Source of the DNA: Dehalococcoidia bacterium UBA2160
Lineage (GTDB): Bacteria; Chloroflexota; Dehalococcoidia; Lucifugimonadales; UBA1123
Direction: 5' to 3'
Assembly (NCBI GenBank): GCA_002328865.1
Contig: DCWO01000024.1
Span: 1 to 29,511, forward strand
DNA length: 29,511 bases
The position numbers and the translations under genes are program-made. The notes beneath the pieces are model-generated. The model did no database searches, had not been told where the DNA came from, and saw only the letters and a list, made by a program, of their open reading frames with translations. Below, piece by piece: positions 15,809 to 24,462 of the stretch; position 1 is the stretch's first letter, and each line of letters begins with the position of its first letter.

Positions 15809-17233
15809 TCATTCGGGTTTGCCCAACACCATGACTTTGGTTCGATGGAAGGGCCTGTGCACTTTGTACAACAGCAGCTCTTTCTGCTCCCAGAAGTTCA
15901 TGACCGGCACTAATCTCGTGGCCATAAGGAAGATGAACACCATCCCGCCGACGGCGCCCACCATGATGAATATATCGGCTAACTCCGGTCTGACGGCTTC
16001 CGGTATGTGTTCGAGCTCTAGTGCGTGCTTGTCGATGCTGGAGTTGCCGATGCCGGGCACCGAATAAGCGGCCACGTACAGGCGCACGCGATCTAGGAAC
16101 GTGCCTGCCAGGACTGAAACCGAGATTATGGCCGGGCCCCAGGTGCTCCGCCGCAGTGGGTTCCAGATCATCGTCCACAACGGAACGAGGAAGTTCAAAA
16201 CGAACACGGCCATGAACACGGGCAGGTAAGGGCCGGTCATCATCAGGTTGATCACGGCCTGTTCGTTCGGCTTCTTCCCGTACCACATGACGTTGAAGCT
16301 GGAGAACCAGAACCAGAACCAGAGCAACGACAGCGCAAACATCATCTTGCCAAGACCCCAAATCTGGTCTTTGCCGATGTAGTCCTCGTATCCGCCGAAT
16401 TTTCGCAGGCACCAGATCGTCAGGACCACCGTGGCGCACGCAGCCTGGAGTGCGTTGGCTGCATGGGTAACCGGGAAGAGCGCGTCGATCCAACCGGGAA
16501 CCAGCGTCATCAGGAAGTCGACGCTGACGAGGAAGTGCACGAACACCAACATCATGAAATAGAACGCGCCCAGGATGCCCATGCGGTGGTACTGCATGTT
16601 CCACTGGGCCGACGTGCCCTGCCAATCGCGAGCCAGTCTATGGGCCCAACGTTTTTTCCAGCCGTCCGGGGCGTTGTCTCGCACAGCGGCGAAGTCGGGC
16701 AGCGCCGACAACCACAGCAGCATCACCCCGATAACCACCAAGGCCAGCATGGCGGCTGACGCCCAGATGTGAGGAGAGTAGTTCGGAACTTTGCCCGCCT
16801 CGTAGAACCAGAGCGATCTCCGACCGTCGCTCAACGGAGGCAAGATCCAGAGCATCGGGATGAACAGCAGTAGGTTGAACAACCCGACCGCGCTCCACAG
16901 TTCGGCGACGCGGGATATTGGGCGCCGCCAGTGTGCCTTGGCGAGTCTGGGTGCGATTGCGACCATCGGCGCAGCCTGGGCGGTCGTCAAGATGAACGCG
17001 AACACCGCCGCGTAGTATCCCCACACGGCCTTGTCGCCCACTCCGCTCGACAACCGCATCACGAAGCCGACGATCCCGAGGATCAAAAGGATGCCGAACA
17101 CCGAGGCAACTCGCCAGAACGTGTCGCTGTTCCGATGGTGTTTGCCCACCAGCTCTTTGCTCATCGCCTGATGTGCAGCCATGCCGGCATGGCCGTTGGA
17201 ATGGCCGTTTTCAGCCACGGCGCCGTTAGCCAT
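15809..17233 (-). CDS. actF: ACIII second NrfD-type membrane subunit (ActF-like)
   Basis: A 474-residue membrane protein with about ten hydrophobic segments, distantly similar in layout to ActC: AHWRRPISRVAELWSA corresponds to the ActC RRPVTRAAEVMT segment, and VSVDFLMTLVPGW to its SWDFAV region. Canonical ACIII has two such subunits, ActC and ActF; this one is assigned ActF by elimination. The N-terminus is a His/Asn/Gly-rich hydrophilic stretch of about 35 residues. The start is ATG at 17233, overlapping the end of the iron-sulfur gene by 8 bases (ATGGCTAA), which suggests coupled translation. A start at 17251 is possible but lies inside the previous gene. Its place before actC differs from the usual A-B-C-D-E-F order. 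Confidence 0.82.
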   Translation of the reverse strand: MANGAVAENGHSNGHAGMAAHQAMSKELVGKHHRNSDTFWRVASVFGILLILGIVGFVMRLSSGVGDKAVWGYYAAVFAFILTTAQAAPMVAIAPRLAKAHWRRPISRVAELWSAVGLFNLLLFIPMLWILPPLSDGRRSLWFYEAGKVPNYSPHIWASAAMLALVVIGVMLLWLSALPDFAAVRDNAPDGWKKRWAHRLARDWQGTSAQWNMQYHRMGILGAFYFMMLVFVHFLVSVDFLMTLVPGWIDALFPVTHAANALQAACATVVLTIWCLRKFGGYEDYIGKDQIWGLGKMMFALSLLWFWFWFSSFNVMWYGKKPNEQAVINLMMTGPYLPVFMAVFVLNFLVPLWTMIWNPLRRSTWGPAIISVSVLAGTFLDRVRLYVAAYSVPGIGNSSIDKHALELEHIPEAVRPELADIFIMVGAVGGMVFIFLMATRLVPVMNFWEQKELLLYKVHRPFHRTKVMVLGKPE

Positions 17234-18020
17234 GCACTTCTTCCTTGACATGTTCGTCTACTTTTCGCAGGTAAACCACCGACGGATGGACTCCAAGCTC
17301 TTCAAGCATGAAGTACCCTCGGCCTTCCTCGGCCCCGGGTTCCGGCAATTCTTTCTTCATCTTCTCGCCGAGATTGCTGATCGGCTCTCTGGGCAATCGG
17401 TCCTTTTCCTTCACGGCCGTGAGCACGTCCACCACGTCTCCGTATTCGAGCGCCTGGGTTGGACAAGAGTTCACGCACGCTGGGTTCAGAGACCGGGCCA
17501 ACGCTTCGTCTGCAACCGTGGTATTTGCCTGCGCCGCCTTTCGTCCGGTTCGCCGAATGCGCTGTACGCAGAACGTGCACTTCTCCATGATTCCGCGGCT
17601 TCGGACGGTGACGTCCGGGTTGAGCTGGTTCGTCAGGCTCTCAGGCCATTCTGGTTCCCAGAAGTTGAAATACCTGGCGTGGTATGGGCAGCCGTTGGCG
17701 CAGAAGCGCGTTCCGATGCAGCGGTTGTACACCTGAACGTTGAGCCCTTCGTTGTTGTGGTATGTGGCGTACACCGGACAAACAGGCTCGCAAGGTGCAT
17801 CTGCGCAGTGTTGGCAGAATACCGGCATGAACCTCGCTTTGACGTCAGGGAATTCGCCTTCCCAGTAGCGCTCGATCCGCATCCACTCGATCGCCCTGCG
17901 CGATTTGAAGCTGTTTTCGTCGTTGATGGGGATGTTGTTTTCGGCCTGGCATGCAACTACGCAGGCTTGACAGCCTGTGCATTTGTCCAGGTCCACGATC
18001 ATTCCCCAGCTTACTGCCAT
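17226..18020 (-). CDS. actB2: ACIII iron-sulfur subunit ActB2, encoded separately
   Basis: A 264-residue ferredoxin-type protein with four clusters. CTGCQACVVAC (14-24), CQHCADAPCEPVC (69-81) and the C-terminal CTFC pair with CVNSC are consistent with [4Fe-4S] clusters. CIGTRFCANGC (101-111) has Thr where the second Cys would be, the pattern expected for a [3Fe-4S] cluster. This 3+1 set is that of the ActB2 domain of ACIII, which wires electrons from quinol to the hemes. There is no own export signal; it is probably carried out with its Tat-dependent partner ActB1. The start is ATG at 18020 with GGAG upstream. In well-studied ACIIIs the domain is fused to ActB1; here a stop, 54 bases and a new ribosome site separate them. 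Confidence 0.92.
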   Translation of the reverse strand: MAVSWGMIVDLDKCTGCQACVVACQAENNIPINDENSFKSRRAIEWMRIERYWEGEFPDVKARFMPVFCQHCADAPCEPVCPVYATYHNNEGLNVQVYNRCIGTRFCANGCPYHARYFNFWEPEWPESLTNQLNPDVTVRSRGIMEKCTFCVQRIRRTGRKAAQANTTVADEALARSLNPACVNSCPTQALEYGDVVDVLTAVKEKDRLPREPISNLGEKMKKELPEPGAEEGRGYFMLEELGVHPSVVYLRKVDEHVKEEVHG

Positions 18021-18074
18021 GTAACTGTGCTCCTACTGGCCGAAGGTTGGACGGCCAAACGAAATGCCATCCTG

Positions 18075-20318
18075 CTAGCTGTCAGTTCGGGTTATCTGCA
18101 ATACGTGCCCTTCTTCGTCTTCCGGTCGCTCCGGAACGGCGTTTTCGAACTTGGGCAGCCGGACCCACTTGTCCAGTTTTTCGATATCGACTTTGGTCGC
18201 GGCCCAGGCTAACGCGCCCGTGGTTTCGTCGGTGATCGGCTCCAGAATCTCCATCACGTTCGCGCCCCTACCCTCGGCATAGCGCCCCGAGGCGTGGTGG
18301 CCTTGCCCCATGGGTATGGCGACCACTTCGGGAGCGATCCCCGGATGCGGATAGGCGATCGCTTCGATCGATCCACGGGTGGAGGTGATGCTGACAAGGT
18401 CGCCTTCGCGCAGGTCCATCTCTTCAGCCACGCCCAGGTTGATTTCGACCCAAGTGCGCCAAGTCGCGGTAGTCACGGGATCTGGAGTAGCCTGCAGCCA
18501 CGGCAGATGCGCTCCTTGACCTTCGGAGATGCCCGTGGACGAGAAAGGAACCAGGTGGAACTCGGCCGAACCCCCGAATGAAGGGTTAACTGCCTCCGGC
18601 AATCTCGCAGGCGCCGGCGCAGCGTCGGTCGATCCAGCGTTTGTGTCCCACCAGCCGCCGCGCTGTAGCACGCCGTTCCAGAAGGACGGGAAATCGCTCG
18701 CTTGGACGGAGCCTCTGTTCAGGTCAAACAGCTTGCGCGCTCCATCCTGCAATATCTCTTTGTATGTCGCTCCAGGCAAGCCCATGTCCAGGCCCAAGCC
18801 TTGAGCGACCGCCAGAAGTGCATCGGCGAAGCCGCGAGTGCCTAGCTCGGATCCACGATTCTCAAAGAATGGCCTCACGACTGGCTGCTGGAACCCAACG
18901 AGCTCGTAGCCAGGTCCCGGGTCGGGAGAGTCAGAGCCCCAATCCTCGAGATAGCTATGCTCAGGCAGGATGAGATCCGCCATCGCCGTGGTGTCGTCCA
19001 TGTAGTTGGAGAAGCTGACAATGCTGGGCACGACAAACGAAACCGGCCTGAATTGCAACGCTCCCGGCAATCCGTAATAAGGATCGGCGCCGCGGACGAT
19101 CAACGTGCTGATCTTGCCTTCGCTCATGTCGGTGACAAGGTCTGACCACTTATCAAATGAGGCCACTGCCGGCGTGCCAGGGATGTCGTCCAACGGCGAG
19201 GCGGGATTGAAGATTACTCCGCCTTCCTGTCCGACGCTGCCGACCAGGTAGTTGAGGGAGTATATCGCAACGAGATTGAACAACCCGTTGGTATGGGCCG
19301 CGGCGGAGCCTCCGCCCAGCGCCAGCGCCGGGCCGTGGCTACCGAAGTCGTGGGCGATGTCGTGGATTTTTCCCGCGGGTACGCCCACCTTGCCAGCTAT
19401 TGCCTCGGGAGCGAAATCCTCAAGACCGCCGCCGCCTGTCAACGCCTCGGCAGCCGCCGGATCGACGAGCCCATCTTCGATCAGCACATGGGCGATGCTG
19501 AGAGCGAGTATGCCCTCCATGCCAGGTTTGACATACACCCAGTTGTCGGCGTTGGCGCCCGTCATCGAGAATCGCGAATCGACGTGCGTCAGTTTGCCTC
19601 GTTCACGGTCGCCCTGTCGGAACTCGCCATAGCCTCGGCTGTAGCGCACCGGAGAAACCCAAGTGTTCAGGAAGTCGGCGCCGAAAGACAAGACGTAACC
19701 CGATCGTTCGATATCGAAGTCGGGCATCCGGTCTTGGCCAAAGACCTGCTTGATTGCCTTCTTTAGGTTGGTGCGCTCGACGGGTTCATAGGGCATGAAC
19801 CTGGCGCCGTAGCGGTCAGCGAACCGTTCGACGACCATCCCCAGGTGGCCGCCAACAGGGTTAGTGACGAGAGCCGTGGAGCGGGGGCTCCCTTGGTTCT
19901 GCCGAAGAATTCCCGTCAGCCTTTCCAAAGCGTCGGACCAGGTGATTTCCTCGAACTGGCCGGAGCCTCGAACGCCTGCTCGAACCAACGGGCCGGATAT
20001 CCGATCCGGGTGGTAGAGGGCTTGAAGACCCGCTTCGCACCGGGCGCTGTGCTTCCCCTGGTTCACAGGGTAGTCGATGTTCCCTTCGACCTTCTTCGCC
20101 CTGCCCTCCATGACGCGAACTACAATGCCCTCGCTGGTCGCGCACTGGCGACACAGTGTGGCGTACCAGTTGTCGAGCCCCGTCACCAGGTCTTCCGGCA
20201 TCTCCAGAGGGGACTGAACAATCAGTTCCCGCTGAGGCACGCCACAGGCCTGGAACAGTATCGCGGCGGCCGCGGAGCCGCCTGTCAGGGTCAACAACTG
20301 TCGTCGTGTAAGAGCCAT
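18075..20318 (-). CDS. actB1: ACIII molybdopterin-fold subunit ActB1, encoded separately
   Basis: A 747-residue protein of the molybdopterin oxidoreductase fold. The N-terminus is a twin-arginine signal (TRRQLLTLTGG, Arg5-Arg6) followed by LFQAC, a possible lipobox at Cys25, so it is exported folded and may be lipid-anchored. The usual N-terminal cluster motif is degenerate: Cys56 and Cys59 remain, Glu63 replaces the third Cys, and Cys94 is shifted by three residues from its normal place. In characterised ACIII the ActB1 domain holds no molybdenum cofactor, which agrees with this decay. A catalytic Mo enzyme (PsrA-like) is the less likely alternative. It ends 54 bases before the iron-sulfur gene and begins 16 bases after actA. 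The start is ATG at 20318 with only a weak ribosome site. Confidence 0.9.
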   Translation of the reverse strand: MALTRRQLLTLTGGSAAAAILFQACGVPQRELIVQSPLEMPEDLVTGLDNWYATLCRQCATSEGIVVRVMEGRAKKVEGNIDYPVNQGKHSARCEAGLQALYHPDRISGPLVRAGVRGSGQFEEITWSDALERLTGILRQNQGSPRSTALVTNPVGGHLGMVVERFADRYGARFMPYEPVERTNLKKAIKQVFGQDRMPDFDIERSGYVLSFGADFLNTWVSPVRYSRGYGEFRQGDRERGKLTHVDSRFSMTGANADNWVYVKPGMEGILALSIAHVLIEDGLVDPAAAEALTGGGGLEDFAPEAIAGKVGVPAGKIHDIAHDFGSHGPALALGGGSAAAHTNGLFNLVAIYSLNYLVGSVGQEGGVIFNPASPLDDIPGTPAVASFDKWSDLVTDMSEGKISTLIVRGADPYYGLPGALQFRPVSFVVPSIVSFSNYMDDTTAMADLILPEHSYLEDWGSDSPDPGPGYELVGFQQPVVRPFFENRGSELGTRGFADALLAVAQGLGLDMGLPGATYKEILQDGARKLFDLNRGSVQASDFPSFWNGVLQRGGWWDTNAGSTDAAPAPARLPEAVNPSFGGSAEFHLVPFSSTGISEGQGAHLPWLQATPDPVTTATWRTWVEINLGVAEEMDLREGDLVSITSTRGSIEAIAYPHPGIAPEVVAIPMGQGHHASGRYAEGRGANVMEILEPITDETTGALAWAATKVDIEKLDKWVRLPKFENAVPERPEDEEGHVLQITRTDS

Positions 20319-20334
20319 AGTTTAGATTGGGCCT

Positions 20335-20940
20335 CTAGTAATGACAGGTAGTGCAGTCGGTAGGCGCGCCGTTGTCGCGGTGGCAGTCGACGCATTGGGA
20401 CATTTTGAGCGGCTCGACCTGCTTCACGACATCCATGGCGCCCACGTCGCCGTGGCAGGTGGAGCACACTCCGGACGGCGCCACCCCGTCCTGTTCGGAG
20501 AAGAACGATATGTGGGCTTCGTGAACGAATCGAACGTGGTCCGGCTGTCTGTGAACGCGCACCCAGTCGATGGGATCGCCCGCTTCAAACGTCGTGCGCA
20601 GTTTTTCAACCTCAGCCAGTCCGTCGCCGACGGCCATGTGACAGGTCATGCACAAACCGACCGCAGGGATGGTCGCAGCGGCGCCTTGGGTGACGTGCCG
20701 GTGGCAGAAAGTGCAGTCGAGTCCCAGGTCCTGAACGTGCCTGGGGTGCGGGAAGGCAATCGGTTGGCTCGGCCCTTGATCGTTGCCGAAGATGACGGGC
20801 TGACCAATCCAAGCGGATATGACGAACGTACCGATCAATATGGTCGCGACGAAACCGATCAGTCCACCAAGGCCGAGAAGCGAAAACAGTGCCAGTTTTT
20901 TGCCGGAAGGCCGAGTGTACTGAAAATCTCCAGGTATCAA
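20335..20940 (-). CDS. actA: ACIII subunit ActA: pentaheme cytochrome c
   Basis: A 201-residue protein with one N-terminal membrane segment (about 17-47) and five CxxCH heme motifs: CTFCH 76-80, CMTCH 97-101, CSTCH 159-163, CVDCH 183-187 and CTTCH 196-200. A pentaheme cytochrome anchored by one helix is the hallmark of ActA, which accepts electrons from ActB and passes them to ActE. Additional histidines (65, 68, 130, 135, 140, 143) are available as second heme ligands. The start is TTG at 20940: an in-frame TAA just upstream leaves no ATG, and AGGATGAG gives the ribosome site. It follows the small membrane protein by 57 bases. Confidence 0.92.
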   Translation of the reverse strand: MIPGDFQYTRPSGKKLALFSLLGLGGLIGFVATILIGTFVISAWIGQPVIFGNDQGPSQPIAFPHPRHVQDLGLDCTFCHRHVTQGAAATIPAVGLCMTCHMAVGDGLAEVEKLRTTFEAGDPIDWVRVHRQPDHVRFVHEAHISFFSEQDGVAPSGVCSTCHGDVGAMDVVKQVEPLKMSQCVDCHRDNGAPTDCTTCHY

Positions 20941-20997
20941 ATTCTGCTCATCCTGGTATTAATTGACGTCTAATTCCGGATTGCGCCAGTTGCCTTG

Positions 20998-21336
20998 CTA
21001 GATCCAATAATCCGGCCAAAAATCTCGGAGGACGCTAGCGGAGTCGATCGCCCTTGAGACGAAGAAGAATGCCAGGCCGATGCTGACGATTGCTCCCAAA
21101 TACAAAACGGGCCGGATTTTTTGCCAGCCCGCGGGTACGTGACCGGAGGCGATGAACGACGGCAACATATTGTGCCCGATTATCATGTTGGAGGCGAACA
21201 GCACCACGAACAGCACCACCAGCCAGAGGCTCCTCAAAAGGCTGCCTAGCTCGCTCCAACTTTCCGGGCCGATAGCTCCCGGGTCCAGGAAAACTTGCTC
21301 CATGCGCTGCCGCTCTACGTCCCAATTTACGGTCAA
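20998..21336 (-). CDS. Small two-helix membrane protein, first gene of the ACIII operon
   Basis: A 112-residue protein that I do not recognise. It has a soluble N-terminus of about 30 residues, two hydrophobic segments (about 36-53 and 77-97) and a short tail ending DFWPDYWI. IIGHNMLPSF follows the first helix. No cysteines or heme motifs are present. The start is TTG at 21336 with AAGGG close upstream; ATG at codon 12 is an alternative. It is the first gene after the operon promoter, 57 bases before actA, so it is probably an accessory or assembly subunit of the complex (inference from position). Confidence 0.7.
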   Translation of the reverse strand: MTVNWDVERQRMEQVFLDPGAIGPESWSELGSLLRSLWLVVLFVVLFASNMIIGHNMLPSFIASGHVPAGWQKIRPVLYLGAIVSIGLAFFFVSRAIDSASVLRDFWPDYWI

Positions 21337-21364
21337 AATACCCTTAGCGGGCTAACCGGAGAAG

Positions 21365-21394
21365 ATTATCACACCGCCCCAAACAGGGTGTCAA
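21365..21394 (-). promoter_or_regulatory. Promoter of the ACIII operon
   Basis: On the minus strand a perfect TTGACA (21389-21394) and GATAAT (21365-21370, 5 of 6 matches) are 18 bases apart, with TG one base before the -10 (extended -10). Transcription would start near 21358, about 22 bases before the first start codon. It is one of the two best promoter matches in the window. Confidence 0.6.
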
Positions 21395-21427
21395 GGTCAG
21401 ATAACGGCATCACCGGTCAATGAACGC

Positions 21428-21443
21428 TGTGAAAAATATCACG
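21428..21443. promoter_or_regulatory. CRP/FNR-family-like palindrome between the ACIII operon and the aldolase
   Basis: TGTGA, six bases (AAAATA), TCACG: nine of ten positions of the classic TGTGA-N6-TCACA site. Its centre lies about 72 bases before the predicted aldolase start point and about 77 before that of the ACIII operon, distances at which CRP-type activators can act. The regulator itself is not in the window. Confidence 0.45.
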
Positions 21444-21472
21444 CGCGTTGAAGCGATGTCAAGCGAAACCGG

Positions 21473-21501
21473 TTGAGTATCGGCCATCAGTCGCCTACAA
21501 T
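21473..21501 (+). promoter_or_regulatory. Probable promoter of the HpcH/HpaI aldolase gene
   Basis: TTGAGT (21473-21478) and TACAAT (21496-21501) are separated by 17 bases. The likely start point is near 21508, about 27 bases before the ATG. Confidence 0.45.
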
Positions 21502-21534
21502 TGACTCGTCTGGATTCCGGTATTCAGGGCGGAC

Positions 21535-22251
21535 ATGCGAGTCAACAACGTCGTCTCCAAGATGGGCGGTCGCGAAAAAGCCTACGGCATCAACCTGTCC
21601 TTCCCATCGACGACTATAGTCGAACTGGCGGGGCGGGCCGGATTCGACTTCGTCACATTCGACAGCGAGCACGGACCGTTCACCGTGGACCTGTTGGACG
21701 ACTTGTGCCGCGTCGCCGATATGGCGGGGCTCACGCCGATGGCACGCGTGCCGGAGATCGACCACGCAACGATCCTCCGATTCCTCGACAGGGGCATCAT
21801 GGGGATCACGGGACCGCACATCGTCAACGCAGAGCGGGCGCAACAGCTTGCCGACGCATGTCGATACACCCCCCGAGGCAGCCGCAGTTTCGGTTCCGGG
21901 CGTGGGGCGTACTTCGGCGACTTCGAGTCCGGGCCCGCCTACATGAAGCACGCCAACGACAACGTCCTCGTCATCGCCCAGCTCGAAGACGTCGCGGTCC
22001 TCGACAATCTCGAAGAGATCCTGGCGGTCGACGGGATCGATCTGTTTGCCTCGGGCGCTCAGGATATCGCCCAATCCATGGGGCTGCCGGGTCAACCAAA
22101 CCACCCAAAGGTAAAGAGCTTCGAAGCCCAAATCAGGAACAAGATTCACGCCCGTGGACGAAAGATGGCCGACGACGTGATGGCCAGCGCCAGGGCCACT
22201 AACCTGTTCCTGGACGGCGCGTTCCGATTCCTCAAGAATTGGAAGGTCTGA
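21535..22251 (+). CDS. HpcH/HpaI-family aldolase
   Basis: A 238-residue class II pyruvate-type aldolase of the HpcH/HpaI family, which cleaves or forms 2-keto-3-deoxy acids such as 4-hydroxy-2-oxoacids. Residues matching the known HpaI site are visible: His46 in FDSEHG, Arg71 in MARVPE, metal ligand Glu151 in AQLED and metal ligand Asp177 in GAQDIAQSMG. The canonical SLG near the C-terminal part is SMG here. The start is ATG at 21535 with a weak AGGGCGG upstream. The real substrate is not evident. It has its own promoter and is divergent from the ACIII operon. Confidence 0.9.
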   Translation: MRVNNVVSKMGGREKAYGINLSFPSTTIVELAGRAGFDFVTFDSEHGPFTVDLLDDLCRVADMAGLTPMARVPEIDHATILRFLDRGIMGITGPHIVNAERAQQLADACRYTPRGSRSFGSGRGAYFGDFESGPAYMKHANDNVLVIAQLEDVAVLDNLEEILAVDGIDLFASGAQDIAQSMGLPGQPNHPKVKSFEAQIRNKIHARGRKMADDVMASARATNLFLDGAFRFLKNWKV

Positions 22252-22465
22252 CACTCCCGCAAATCCAGAAGCTCAAGCATGCCCCTGCTGCGACGGGTGA
22301 ACTTGACTCGCACAGCAGCCGAATGTTGTGAATGTGTCCCGTAACAAACCTCGACCGGGCCGCTCTGGGATTCGGACAACTGCGCGGCTACATCCTTGCT
22401 CGAGTCGTCAACCTCAGCCAATCTCACCGTGCTTCAAAACTGCAACGACACCAGGAGCGATCACG

Positions 22466-24442
22466 ATGGACACACAGGTACGTCTGAACATATCCACGCG
22501 TGAGGCATTTGCCGAGGGCTTGGCCTTCGACGACGTCGGCCCTTACGAACGGCTGGCCGGGGAGGTCGCGTTCGCCGTCGATCCCGAATCGCCTCACCAC
22601 GCGATGGTGGTTGACATAGAAAACGCGCCTCGAAACGCGGACGGCCTGGTGGAGTTTGCGACTGACTTCACCATCCTCAAGCCGGTTGAGCTTTCGAGGG
22701 GAAACCGGCGCATCTTCTATGACGTCAACAACCGGGGCAATCTGCGCGCGCTCCAGTTCTTCAACGACGCCGTCCATTCCAACGAGCCTAGCGCCACAGA
22801 GCACGCCGGCAACGGGTTCCTGATGCGAAGGGGTTACAGCGTTGTCTGGTCCGGCTGGCAGGGCGACCTGATTCCGGGCGACGGCAGGCAAACCATGAGA
22901 GTCCCGACCGCGACCGATAACGGCCGCGATATAACGGGCGTCACACGCTCCGAATTCATCGTCGACGCGCCTGGCGTCACGAGCTTGCCGCTCAGTTCCA
23001 ACGACTACACGGTCTCGTACGAAGCCGCGACCGTCGATTCGAGTCAGGCTACGTTCACTGTCCGGGAGTACGAACGCGACGAGCGCCGGGTCATCGCTCC
23101 AGACGCTTGGCGGTTCGCCAACCTAGTCGACGGAGCGCCTGTCGAATCGGCCGCGCACTGCTATCTACCCGAGGGATTCAGACCGGGCTGGATCTACGAG
23201 CTCGTCTACGAGGCCAAGAACCCACTGGTACTTGGCCTGGGATTCACCGGCCTGCGCGACCTGATATCGTTCCTGCGCCACGACGAGCGCGATGCCGACG
23301 GCACGCCGAATCCCCTTCGCGACAACGGAAACGGCGTGGATCGCGCTTACGCGTGGGGTCGGTCACAGAGCGGCCGATACCTTCGGGAGTTTGTCTACCA
23401 GGGTTACAATGCCGACTCGAAAGGCCGCCGCGTCTTCGAAGGCATATCGCCGCACGTGTCCGGCGGCGGTCGCGTCATCGTGAATTTCCGGTTCGGGCAG
23501 CCTGGCCGTCACTCTCGGGAGCATACCGATCACCTTTACCCCGGCGATCAGTTCCCCTTCGCTTACAGCACGACCACCGACGCATTGACCGGCAAGACGG
23601 ACGGTCTGCTTAAACGGCCTGACACCGATCCGTTGGTCATCCACACCCACACGTCGGCGGAGTACTGGGAACGCCGAGCGTCGTTGGTTCACACCGACTC
23701 CCTCGGCGCCGACATCCCCGACCACGAACGCGCCCGAGTCTTCTTCTTCACCGGCTCCCAGCACAACGCCGACCCGCTGGCAGGTCCGAAAATCGGCGCC
23801 GCCCGGCACCCCTCGAATCCGCTCAACACCACTCCTCTGCTGCGGGCGCTGCTGGACGTGCTCGACGCCTGGGCGACCGACGGAACCGCGCCGCCAGACA
23901 GCCGAGCGCCGCGTCGCGACGATGAGACCGCGGTCGATGCATCGGTAGCGTCCAACGTCTTCCCGAAGATACCAGGCGTCGATCATCCACAGCATCCCAA
24001 CCGGGTGTTCGTCCAGGATCACGGACCGGATTACGACGCCGGGCTCATGGCGATAGAACCTCCCGGGGAGGACCATTCCCGCGAGTACGCCGTGCTTCTC
24101 CCACAGGTGGATTCGGACGGCAACGAGGTCGCGGGGTTGAAGACACCTCAGGTCGAAGTTCCGTTGGCGACCTATACGGGCTGGAACTACCGGGTCACCG
24201 AGGGCGCCAACAACGCCCTCGCCGGCCTGACCGGCAGCCACCTGCCGTTCCCGGCAACCGACGCCGAACGCGTTTCGAGCGGCGACCCTCGCAGGTCCAT
24301 CGACGAGCGCTACGGATCGACGGCGAGGTACGTCAGGCTAATCGCGCTCGCCGCCCAACGCCTGGTAGAGCAGCGGCTTCTGCTGGAGGAAGACGCCGAC
24401 CGGTACGTCGAACTCGCGATGCAACAGCGTATCCGAGCTTGA
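22466..24442 (+). CDS. Alpha/beta hydrolase domain protein (PF20091-like)
   Basis: A 658-residue protein resembling the large alpha/beta hydrolase domain family PF20091. The nucleophile elbow WGRSQSGRYLREFVYQG is visible with Ser300 as likely nucleophile (Gly298-x-Ser-x-Ser). An N-terminal beta-rich segment with FFYDVNNRG-like IFYDVNNRGN and a MRRGYSVVWSGWQGD segment are typical of the family as I recall it. No signal peptide. Substrate unknown; an esterase or amidase role is likely. The start is ATG at 22466 with AGGAG upstream; the frame is open further up, but that part does not look like coding sequence. It lies 214 bases after the aldolase and might share its transcript. That gap shows no other convincing feature. 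Confidence 0.8.
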   Translation: MDTQVRLNISTREAFAEGLAFDDVGPYERLAGEVAFAVDPESPHHAMVVDIENAPRNADGLVEFATDFTILKPVELSRGNRRIFYDVNNRGNLRALQFFNDAVHSNEPSATEHAGNGFLMRRGYSVVWSGWQGDLIPGDGRQTMRVPTATDNGRDITGVTRSEFIVDAPGVTSLPLSSNDYTVSYEAATVDSSQATFTVREYERDERRVIAPDAWRFANLVDGAPVESAAHCYLPEGFRPGWIYELVYEAKNPLVLGLGFTGLRDLISFLRHDERDADGTPNPLRDNGNGVDRAYAWGRSQSGRYLREFVYQGYNADSKGRRVFEGISPHVSGGGRVIVNFRFGQPGRHSREHTDHLYPGDQFPFAYSTTTDALTGKTDGLLKRPDTDPLVIHTHTSAEYWERRASLVHTDSLGADIPDHERARVFFFTGSQHNADPLAGPKIGAARHPSNPLNTTPLLRALLDVLDAWATDGTAPPDSRAPRRDDETAVDASVASNVFPKIPGVDHPQHPNRVFVQDHGPDYDAGLMAIEPPGEDHSREYAVLLPQVDSDGNEVAGLKTPQVEVPLATYTGWNYRVTEGANNALAGLTGSHLPFPATDAERVSSGDPRRSIDERYGSTARYVRLIALAAQRLVEQRLLLEEDADRYVELAMQQRIRA

Positions 24443-24462
24443 CGCACCGCTCTGATCGGCCT

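Noticed and set aside
17181..18212. Plus-strand open frame of 343 codons opposite the iron-sulfur gene
   Set aside because: The minus strand encodes four cysteine clusters in order; the plus frame is a shadow.
22146..22427. Minus-strand open frame of 93 codons in the gap after the aldolase
   Set aside because: It overlaps the aldolase end, has no ribosome site and shows no recognisable motif.
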